A stretch of DNA of 64,000 nucleotides, taken from contig MNCI01035702.1 of NCBI GenBank assembly GCA_015680685.1, positions 114,584 to 178,583 on the forward strand, in the 5' to 3' direction. Below the pieces are notes generated by a model, which was given only the letters and a program-made list of their open reading frames with translations, had not been told where the DNA came from and searched no databases. The position numbers were made by a program, and so were the translations under genes. The stretch comes from Gnetum montanum (taxonomy: Eukaryota; Streptophyta; Gnetopsida; Gnetales; Gnetaceae). Shown here in pieces: positions 9,735 through 18,827 of the stretch (positions are counted from its first letter, which is position 1; each line of letters opens with the position of its first letter).

Positions 9735-11840
9735 ATCAATGAGAGGTTAGTGAATGATATTAAAGGTGATATAGCAACTAGGAATGTACAAGATGAGGTG
9801 AAATTGATTTTCAAGTATGATCCACAAGAGTTATACAAGCGAGTCTTTCCCAAAGCAGGCTATTGCCCTTAATGCCCTTGTATAATCACTCATACAAATG
9901 TCCATAGGCATGTTAGGAATTGAATGTGAGTCAAACCTATCTTCTAATACATACTTGTTAGAATTTTCTTAGCAAGAAAATAACACTATGCCTATGAAAT
10001 TATCAAATTATAGTTATATATATTAGTAAGGTGGAATGGTAAAAGAATGGATTTTAGAAAATGGAACATGAGGTATCCTACCATAGTTATAATGAATTTG
10101 GTGTATGCAGTATGGTTAAAATGATCATTATACCCGTCTTTCTATGTTTTAAACCAAGTCAATACCACTTACCAATGACATTGCATTGTATCATATTGAG
10201 TTGTTAACCATAAGACTAATAAAAACCATAGGCAATAACACTACTCACATGAAGAGCTTAGGAAGAAAAATATATAATTCATTATCATCATCATCTTAGT
10301 GATGTTTCAACAAAATGGGATTGGCTAGATAAGTTCTTTTTCACCATTTTTTTGTATGAAGAGCTATATCTTTGTTTATTTATATTTCTTTAAATCATAT
10401 TCATTCATTTTTTTCCATATCTTCTTTGATCTTTCTTTCAGTGGATTTTCTAGAATAATAATATAGTAATTTTTTTATAGGTTCATTGTTTGATCTTCTT
10501 TGCACATTTGCAAATTGTCTAAGATGCTATTCTTGTAGCTTATCTACAATAGAAGTCACTCCAAGTCTTTCTTGGACATATGTATTATGTACTTTATCTC
10601 TTCTAGTAACATTCAACATCTATCAAAGCATTTGTATTTTTGCCCAACTAGTTTATTATTCATGGCTCTTTTGTATTGTTCAACATTCAACATCATATAA
10701 GCTAGTAGGTTTGATTGTTGTCATGTAAAATTTCCCCTTTAATTTAATTGATATTCTTTTATCACATAGAATACCACTAGCCTATCTCCATTTTTACCGT
10801 CTGAAGTAGAATGCATAATTAATTAATTATAATTATTTTATGTTATTGGAGATTTTGGCCATTGATTAGGGATATTCCTTTAGATATGGGTAACATGTCT
10901 TTCTATTCAGATGATGAAGCTAGTCCAAGAGACCATTAGATTCTTAGAAGTAGCCTATCTTTAGGCATGGATAACATGTCTTTCTATTGATACTCAAGAA
11001 TGTATATTATATATACCAATTAATTATTACATTAATCTTTTCAAACGACTAGCTTCATGTATAGGTAGCATGTCTTTCTAATGTTGTAATAAGATAATAA
11101 TTATTGTTTTAAGAATATGCTTCCATTTTAATGAATATTTGAGCAATGATATGACATGTGGAGGACTAGAAATTATAGAAGAAGTCCAAAGAATCAACAA
11201 ATCCCTTTGATGTCACACTATTTTTTCTAGCCTCTTGGTTCTTCCCCTTTTCTTTAAGGCATAAAAGTTATGAGTCAATTTTAGGTTTGATTAATAAGAA
11301 TTACATTATGTTCATGCTAAAAACCTCTTATTATTGGAAATAGGTGAAATGGATGATGTGGTCTTAGTATATATATAATTAGTCCTTCAATAATTTAATA
11401 ACATAGGATTAAATTTTTCATATATAGACAATGTCTCACTTATTATTGAGGGCTTTGTTGGTAAAAATGACAAGGATATATACAATTTAGAATTAAAAAT
11501 GTTAAAAGAATTACAAAGTTTGTAAAGAATAAAAGGTATCAAGAATAGAAAGATGTATGAAGAAATTGAAAAAGATATTAAAAATGAAAAAAATATTTAA
11601 AGAATTAGAAAGAATAAAAAAGAAAAAATAAAGGAAATCCACAAGGCCTAAGAGTTAGAAGTAACTCCCCCACAACTATTTTTGAAGAAGGAAACATAGA
11701 AGATTGAATGAGGTTTACCCTTAGTGAAGGTAACTGTGGATTCTACAGATTATTGGAAGTTATTGAATGGTTTAGCATTTTAGATATTGATAATTTTTGT
11801 GGACTATCATGAAGATAGATTTACATGACATCAAATTGAT
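9735..11840 (-). mobile_element. 3' noncoding module of an Athila-like element (interrupted by a LINE)
   Basis: Read on the minus strand, this matches in order the 3' half of the plus-strand element at 47.47-48.8 kb. Points of contact are a T/A-rich ATTTCTTT block (11.5-11.64 kb against 47.52-47.64 kb), a TAGAAAGACAT box (10.9-11.08 kb against 48.19 kb), TATGATGGTCATTTTAA (10.1 kb against 48.39 kb), and GCCTGCTTTGGG with TATAACTCTTGTGGATCA (9.8 kb against 48.66 kb). On the plus strand, the box reading TAACATGTCTTTCTA occurs three times at 81-94 bp spacing (10,886, 10,967 and 11,061). It is not coding. It follows a decayed integrase end (about 11.85 kb). Confidence 0.7.
10255..10825 (-). mobile_element. 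RTE-type LINE 3' fragment (minus strand)
   Basis: Translating the minus strand gives CDKRISIKLKGKFYMTTIKP, the well-known motif after the reverse transcriptase of plant RTE-clade LINEs. Next come RRDKVHNTYVQERLGVTSI and an RRSNNEP block, then KRTYLANPI and a run of GATGATGATGAT (plus strand ATCATCATCATC, about 10,287-10,299) typical of the element's 3' tail. Several stops and frame changes are present. Only the last ~550 bp is here, the usual 5'-truncated LINE insertion. It interrupts the 3' noncoding module, whose two halves match 48.16-48.24 kb and 48.4 kb in the plus-strand element. A second LINE end with the same motifs lies at 56.72-57.77 kb. Confidence 0.8.
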
Positions 11841-12800
11841 ACCTAGCATGGATGATATAGGGTCCTTTCCATAGCATCTTAAACATTCTTCTTTGTGTCA
11901 TATGGTTTGAATTGTAATATAGGACTCTATTGCCTAGTTAAATATAAACTCGTTGAATCCTAGCATCATGTTGGCATTTGGCATATTTCTTATGGGTCTT
12001 ATTGAACATTTGAGCTTCTAATTGATTTTTTACCAAGAGTATGAATTTCTACTTGAATTAGTAGAGTGGGTAATTTTCCATATACAAGTTCATATGGTGA
12101 ATACCTTGTAGGAAGTTTACAAGTCGATTGATATGCTCAAAGAACATTGTTAAGTTTAGTACTCTATTCTTTCCTATACCTACTAACACTTCTAATTAGA
12201 ATTTATATAATTTCTCTATTAGTTACTTTAGCCTGGCCATTTCCTTAAGGGTGATATGGTGTTATTAGTTGATGGTTAATCCTAAGATGCATTTATTTTT
12301 TAAATGTAGCTCCTATAAAGTGTGTTCCATTATCTGAAATTAGTAGTCATGTTACACTAAATTTGTTTACCACATGTCGTTGAAAAAAATTAGTTGTTAT
12401 TGTTGATGTGCAATCCTTCAGTACAACTACTTCTATCCATTTTGTACAATAATCAACAACTCTAATTATATATGACTTCTCATAGCCTGACATTAGTGTA
12501 ATGGCTTCCACAAAATCAACTCCCTAGGTGTCAACTTTCTCCAATGGATGTATCGATTATTACAATTTCTCATTCCTAGCTATCATCCCCATGTCCTTTT
12601 TGCACCTTTTATGAGATTGTGCAAATAGATATGCATCCCTAAATATGATGGGCCAAAAATAACCTAACATTAGAAGTTATATATCTATCCTTCCTTCTGA
12701 ATAATGGTCACCACATGATCCTTTATGTGCATCTTATAGGACTCACATCTAACTTTTTTCTAGAACATATCATCGAATTAGTATGTCAATGAAAATATTA
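11841..12800 (-). pseudogene. Integrase of Athila-like element 1
   Basis: Minus-strand translation with stops gives the integrase core: WGVDF-like GVDFVEAITLMSGYEK at about 12.53-12.46 kb (first catalytic Asp), VVDYCTKWIEVV, then LLISDNGTHFIGATF at about 12.34 kb (second Asp). A GPYIIH block near 11.88 kb marks the C-terminal domain. The zinc-binding N-terminus lies near 12.6-12.78 kb. Stops replace Trp, Gln or Arg codons at several points, so it is inactive. It lies downstream of RT-RNase H on the same strand, in the gypsy order. Confidence 0.82.
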
Positions 12801-12959
12801 TAGAGATTATCATAAATTTTAATGAGTTGTTTTACTTGATGAAGAGAATATTCTTTGTTCTTTCTATTTCATTTAATAGGTGTTTCTTGTGAAGCTAGAT
12901 AAGCCATATAATCTATTAACCATGACTTTGTTGACAAATCTACAACCATTGCATACTTT

Positions 12960-14330
12960 GTAAATAATAATTCATCAAGATATTGGAATGAAAATGATTC
13001 TTGATCGATGCCCATCGTAGTCTTGACAAATGATTAGTAATCACATTTTGGGTCTCTTTTATTAATCATAGTGATCTAACGTTCCTGTAAGATCATGAGA
13101 CATCTTATTATCCTTAGGCTTACTGTTGGTTTGTTCATTGAAAACTTAATTTTACTATGGTTAATGTGGATGTATACAAGATAATCAAGTACATAGTATT
13201 TAAAATTTTCCAGTGCATACACCATAGATGTCAACTTATTTTTCTTAGTGGTATAGTTATACTCCCATGATGCTACGGTTGGAGTAATGAATATAGTAAG
13301 GCCTCTTCTAGTTATCTAATTGAGTAAGCATTGCTTCTAATGCATAGTTGGAAGCATTCATCATGATATTGGAGTCTGAAGTCCTTAATATTAGATTCTA
13401 AATTAACTTCATTTAGGCTCTTAAATACATTTTCAAACTCCTTTGACAAAAAAATGGTATATTTTTCTTTGTTAGTTCTACTAGTAGTTTTACTATCTTT
13501 GAGAAATCTTTAGTAATATCCTATATGACAAAGGTAAGATATAATATCTTTAATGGTTTTTGATCTTTGGGTCATGCCTTGGATGACTCTTATTTTATCA
13601 AGGTTCATTTTAATTTCTTGTTATGAAACTTTGTGATCTAGGTCTATTCCATCCTAGATAATCAAGTGGCTTATTTGTAAATTGAGCTTCAAACTTATCT
13701 CTACACATATTTTTAAAGCTTATTATAAATGGTCAAAAGCTTACTTGAATTTAGGTCCATAAGTGGTGAAATCATTGATAAATACTATAACTCCATTACT
13801 AATATGATTTTGAAATGTATTAGGAGCATTATATAGACCAAATGATATTTGTCTATAGAAAACTAAACTTTAAGGACTAGTGAATGTAACCTTTTTTTGG
13901 TGTTTTTTTTACGCAATATAGATTTGATTGTATCTACTGTAACCATCTTCAAAATTGTAGTACTGGTCTCCTATTATAGTATCTAATACTTGGTCAAAAA
14001 ATGATAAATGGATGTGGTATTAAAATATTGGCACATTGAATAATCAAAAATCTACACAAACCCTCCACTTACCACCATTATTCAAAAAATTTACCAATGA
14101 ACTAAACCATTTAATGTTTACTATTGGGTAGATGAATCTTACCATGAGTAGTTTTTCAAATTCTTGCATGATTTCTTTCTTAAGCTTTGAATTCAATTAT
14201 TATTAAGGTTGACGTCATGGCTTAACTATTAGATTTTTATAGATACGGTATTGGAAAATGCATGGATGTATTCTGATTATTTTATCGTAAGACCATGCAA
14301 AGACTTTTGCCCATTTGCTTACAACCTTAG
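12960..14330 (-). pseudogene. Reverse transcriptase-RNase H of Athila-like element 1
   Basis: The minus strand reads LKKEIMQEFEKLLMVRFIYP at about 14.18 kb, then GGKWRVCVDF (14.04 kb), FFDQVLDTIIGDQYYNFEDG and YSRYNQIYIA (13.93 kb), all standard gypsy RT motifs. The catalytic box, normally FMDD, reads FIND at about 13.78 kb, so the first catalytic aspartate is lost by a G-to-A change. RNase H follows at 13.38-13.08 kb, with NYTTKKNKLTSMVYALENFKYY and a decayed C-terminal block. Stops occur every few tens of codons. It would have copied element RNA into cDNA in virus-like particles. Confidence 0.85.
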
Positions 14331-14739
14331 GTAGTTTTTAGTTTTGTTTTTTGTTAATATTGACATTCATAATTACCAGTTTTTCATTATTTAGAAAGCA
14401 TATTCTAGTATATCTAGTAGTGTTTTTAGTTCTAAAGGGTCTAACTCAAACTTCTCAAGAATTGCTAACTTTCCCCATTCTATATTTTCTTAAACTCTAT
14501 GTAGGAAAGCTACTTTCTTCATGGTTGTCTTATCTATCTATTTAACATAGATGCTTATGATTCTTTTAATCGATTCCATGCATATGTTGAATCTAGATTC
14601 TATATTCATAATTAGCCAAAAGGTACCTTCTTGTTTCATGGATGCTACATACAAACAATATTGCATACACGTCTTCTATGCATACTTTGCATGATGGAAT
14701 GTTTCCTTTTCTTGTTGTCCTTACTTTTTGCACACAAAT

Positions 14740-15130
14740 GCACTTGGTATCACTATATGCAATGCATTAAACTTTTTATCTTTGTATAGCTTCCTTTTCA
14801 TCTTCCTTGGAAATTTCCAAGGATAAATGTCTTATTCCTAACTTAGCATTCATTGTGCTAAGATATATCCTATCCATTATAATAGGAAACTCACCTTTAT
14901 TTTTTCCCACATGAATAACTAAGAAGTCTATAGGATATGACCATCTACTAATGGTAGTCATGATGTCCTCTACTTGTGCAAGTGGGATAAGAATAGACTA
15001 GCCTACAAGGTCTAATCTAATGTTATACTTCTTTTATAGAGGTAGATTCCAAGCCTTGTACATATCCTAATAAATAAAATTTATTCTCAATCCTAAATCT
15101 AGTAGAGCTTTACATTGTGTGTTTCCTAAT
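14740..15130 (-). pseudogene. Retropepsin-like protease end of Athila-like element 1
   Basis: A short open stretch on the minus strand (14,776-14,961) reads YPIDFLVIHVGKNKGEFPII then DRIYLSTMNAKLGIRHLSLE. This is the carboxyl half of the plant gypsy protease domain, with the flap-distal PIIMGRAWLS-type block in decayed form (MDRIYLS). Equivalent stretches occur in copy 2 (38,855-39,085, IIMGRAWLSMVNACLG) and copy 3 (about 59.85-60.0 kb, IIMKRA-LSIINAKLR), which supports the assignment. The catalytic DSG segment is not clearly visible. Confidence 0.72.
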
Positions 15131-15665
15131 ATTTGAAGGTATTTTAAAATTTTTTAGGGCTATTTATTTTTTAGAAAGTACTCTTAGCTTAACCTAGTGA
15201 CTGATTTTTTGTGTAAGCATGAAAATTGTATAGTTCTTGTTGGTTAGTGGTTGAAGCATAATATTTGAATGAGGACTTGGTGTAAGAAAAACATGATTAG
15301 GTGAAGTTTCTATCCTTCTAGTATTTTTTGGATTTCTCATCAAGAAAGGATGTTTTCTCAATTTTGATATGTAAGTACTAGTAATGTCATCTTCCTATGT
15401 ACTAAGTACCCTTGTTGTACTCTTTTGTTGTGGTTGTGTTGGAAATTCTTCTTGCATAACTAGTGGTGGTACTTGTAGTAATAGATTATGAGTTGGATAA
15501 GAATGAGGTACAACTAGATGTGACATGTAAGATGGTGATTTTGCACATGGGGTTGTAGGTCTATGACACTTTATTGGGTAATAGTAAGAAGAAGCATGAA
15601 CTAAAGTACCACTTGAAGATACTAACTTCTAGACATATTAATTATAGGGATTTAATTATTGGTAA

Positions 15666-16687
15666 TGATGTAGGGACACCTCTTTTGATCCCTTTATTCT
15701 TTTCTATATTTTGTTTGTGGGTTTTATACTTGAAGAAGGTGTCATGGAAGGTAAGAAGACATCTTGGTTAAGGCCTAGGGTTGATAAAATATGTCTTGAG
15801 ATGAGCAGATACATCTTGCTTATTTTGCTGACATCTTGGGGAAGATGTCTTGGCCTAGGAGAAGGTGTCCTAGGCAATATGTCTTGGCCCAAGAGAAGAT
15901 GTCTCAGGCAAGATGTCTTGGCCCTATAGGAGGAGACTTATCAAGTAAGACATCTTACCAATGAAAAATACATCTTTCCCTTAGAGGAAATGTCTCCCAA
16001 AGATAGAAGAATTCTCTCTTAAGAGTTGGGTTATCACATGAGACATTTTCCCAAGGTCAAAGATGACTTGTACAACTAAGGAAACTTCCAAAAACACCCA
16101 TCCCAATTCAAGAAACAATCAAGATAAGCTAAGAAGGGGTGAAAATAGCTAGGGAGAAGGTGAGAAGACTTGGGAAATAACTGAAGAATCTCAAGTGAGC
16201 TGGAAAAAGGTTTGTACCTTTCTTGTCTTCATGTTTTCAATAAATATTATTGTGATTCCCAATTGTTGGGGAGAGATGACAATGAATAAGTAAGAAAGAG
16301 AGATCTTGAGTGTAGAGAGCTAAGTAAGAGAGGGTGTGTAAGCATGTTGGGTAAGTGTAATTGATGATTGTAGCTTCAAGATGAAATTTTGGTATGTTGA
16401 TGTGTGTGCTTTATTTTCTTGTGTCTTACTTGTAAGTCAAGATATCAGTCCCAAGTTGTGGAAGATATTCTCTATTGGTTGTTTCTTGCATTAAGAACAA
16501 CCATTGTATGATTTTAGAGCCTTAAGCTTTGCAGTATCATTTGAGTATGATAGGTTTTGAATATTTATGAGTTTTGAGAAACCTCTTGTAATCTTCTAAT
16601 TGAATAATGTGGGATAGCTAATTTTTTTGTTTTATACCAAATTAATTATCATTTCATAAGATCTAAATTTAGTATTTGAATATGTTA
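15666..16687. mobile_element. ~1.0 kb insertion within gag, flanked by 8 bp ATTGGTAA repeats
   Basis: Comparison with copy 2 shows gag sequence up to about 15.6 kb and again from about 16.7 kb, so what lies between is an insertion. ATTGGTAA occurs at 15,658-15,665 and 16,688-16,695 and may be a target-site duplication; 8 bp would suit a hAT-like element, while the ~1 kb length would also suit a solo LTR. No transposase and no clear terminal inverted repeats are visible. It contains a 34 bp tandem repeat. Boundaries are approximate and the class is unknown. Confidence 0.5.
15843..15935. repeat. 34 bp tandem repeat (about 2.7 copies)
   Basis: The unit AGATGTCTTGGCC followed by an AAGAGAAG-type stretch starts at 15,843, 15,877 and 15,911, an exact 34 bp spacing. 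Looser ACATCTTG/ATGTCTT copies surround it from 15,758 to 15,990. It belongs to the insertion in gag. Confidence 0.88.
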
Positions 16688-17867
16688 ATTGGTAAAGTGA
16701 ACCTACTCTAGGTAAGGATGCTATTGTCTTAGTGGTGGCATCCCCCATGACTGTGATTATCTCCAATATTGATGATACTACTCTTATGGTTGAAGGTGAG
16801 CCCCACTATGATATTATTGTTGTTAATAGAGTTGTATGAGATTATCTTGTTGGTTAGGTAATCTTTTGAACATTTACTTTTTAATGAATTTTGGATTTAA
16901 TAAATACGCTCCAAATTCTTGTAGATGGGCCATGATAGGATAATAGCCCTTGGGATGTTCATACTAGCATGCATCACATCTATTCTCTTCCTTAGAGCTT
17001 GAATTTGTAACCTCTTCTATAACAAAAATAACTTTTCCTTTGTTCTTATATTGGTCACATCCATTGTCCTTTTTCTTCTTCTTATCTTTACTTCCAATGA
17101 ATGCTTGCTTAGCCTTATCTTCTATTATCTTTAGTGTAACTGCAAATTTTTTCTTAATTGTATCCCACATCTTTTCAACATTGGCTAGAACATCTTTAAA
17201 ATTTTTTTATATTATGAAAGTTTTTTTTATTCAAATATTTTATGGATTTTTCCTAGCATGTTTAAAAAACTCTCATATCTCTCTTCTTGAGAAAAGAATC
17301 TATATTATATTCTTCAAATGACTCTCTCTTTCTTAAGCCACCTTCTTTCTTAGTAACATGGTCCAATAGCCTTTGTATGTAGTCAATTATCATTTTTGAT
17401 AATCTTTCTTGGTTGTATACATCAAGAATATTTATTGTATTATTTATTAACTCATCAATTATGGGTCTTAGCTACTTCCTTTGTGATAATCCATGCCTCG
17501 AGCATATGTGTAAGGGTGAATAATATCTTCTCATGGCTACATCAAGGAATTCATGGGTTCCTTATTTCCACTCTTCGATTTGCTTCCTTAGGCTTGACAC
17601 TCTTGAGTAGGTTTGGTACTTATCATTAAACAATTCTAACATCATGTTTTATCTTTGGATTGATTTCAGTTCCAATGATCTATACTAACTCTCTACATCT
17701 TTGACAAGTGTTCTCAGAAATAACTTTAATTTCTACTAATTATTCTTGATATTTTGTATGATAGGTATTGTGGAAAGCTTGAAGGTGATGATACATGTCT
17801 ACATTATATGACCCTTCAAATTTTACAATGTTGTTCATGTTAATTTATCTAATAAAACTATCCCTAT

Positions 17868-18801
17868 TGATGAGCAATGAGGTACACCTACACCCAACCA
17901 TATGAATCACAAAGCATTCACGCATGATCCAACTGAATTTTGCAAACTTTCTAGTTTCTAGTGCACTAGTCTTCTAGGAAATGAACCTTGCCTTAAAGTT
18001 GTTCATTGTCTTCCAAATTACACTTGTGATGTACACTAGTATGGTTAAGTGTAATTGAGGCATTTGATTTTTTATCATTTTTTAATTTATGGTTTGGGTG
18101 TTTTAAGAGAAATAAAGTAGTTGGATTAACTAATTTAATTTAACTACTTAACTAGTATTTAAGCAGTCCTAACATAAGCATTCGGTCCTACTTTCCATAG
18201 ACGGCTTGAACCCACATATCCACTATTGGGTTACCACGCACTTTGCTATTGGGCATACCAAGTAATAATGCTGCTGGGATTACCAAGCGAATACATGTTA
18301 TGCTTGAAGTAATTGTACTTATGTGTTTAATTTATCTCGCTTATCTTGATTAATTACTTCATTAACTTAATTATTGGAAAACATTTAATAAATAATTGAA
18401 AAACTTTAACAAATAATTAAAAACATTAAATGAATAAATGAAATATTTAATCTATCCAGAATGCTGCAAGGATCACTAGAAAGCTTGTCTTTATTGCTGC
18501 ACACACAATTTGTGCTCAGGTACAACAATGCTCAAATAAAGATTTGTACACTCAATGACTCCTACTGCGGGCACTCAAGAGAAAAATTATAACTCTCAAA
18601 TGAACAAATTGCAAGAGCTTCACTACTACTAAAATCTTGATGCCATAAATGTAGTTGGTGAGTGTGTATTTATAGCCAACAAGTAGACATTGCATCGATG
18701 GGGCCTTGTCGATGCATGATATGATGCATTGACTAGGCCTCATTGATAAGACCTAGTCAACAAGGCCTTGTTGACGCAACTAACAAAACTATGACTCATC
18801 A
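17868..18801 (-). mobile_element. Athila-like LTR (3' LTR of the 18.8-23.4 kb element)
   Basis: This 934 bp LTR is homologous throughout to the LTRs at 41,973-42,860 and, on the other strand, at 43,633-44,615 and 49,664-50,605. Read on the minus strand it starts TGATGAGTCA at 18,801 and ends TTGCTCATCA at 17,868. The sequence just before its start (GATGAGCTTTCATTTAGTC then GGGTGTA) matches the sequence before the plus-strand 3' LTR (GATGAGTTTTTAGTTAGTT then GAGGGTA), so this is a 3' LTR. That agrees with the absence of a primer site at its other end. It carries a TATA box and a CATCGA-rich upstream cassette. Confidence 0.8.
18667..18717 (-). promoter_or_regulatory. LTR core promoter: TATA box plus CATCGACAAGGCC cassette
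   Basis: On the minus strand GCTATAAATA (18,676-18,667) is a good TATA box. Seventeen bases upstream lies a dense block at 18,717-18,693 containing ATGCATCGACAAGGCCCC then ATCGATGC. The same block occurs at 42,818-42,794 upstream of the equivalent TATA box (42,778-42,769), and in front of an internal promoter at 21,910-21,883. The palindromic ATCGAT core suggests a binding site for a dimeric factor; which factor is unknown. Confidence 0.68.
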
Positions 18802-18827
18802 TACACCCATGACTAAATGAAAGCTCA

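Larger units (their letters stand above)
15180..17867 (-). pseudogene. Gag of Athila-like element 1, 5'-truncated and interrupted
   Basis: The minus strand carries a decayed gag. 17,170-16,964 gives a lysine-rich stretch (WDTIKKKFAVTLKIIEDKAK then DKKKKKD), and about 17.8-17.3 kb aligns at DNA level with 40.9-40.3 kb of copy 2. The gag start, primer site and leader found in copy 2 at 41.0-41.97 kb are absent: at 17,867 the gag is joined directly to an LTR whose other side belongs to a different element. A ~1 kb insertion (about 15,666-16,687) also interrupts it: sequence before and after matches adjacent parts of copy 2 near 39.74 and 39.8 kb. It would have formed the particle core. Confidence 0.68.
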
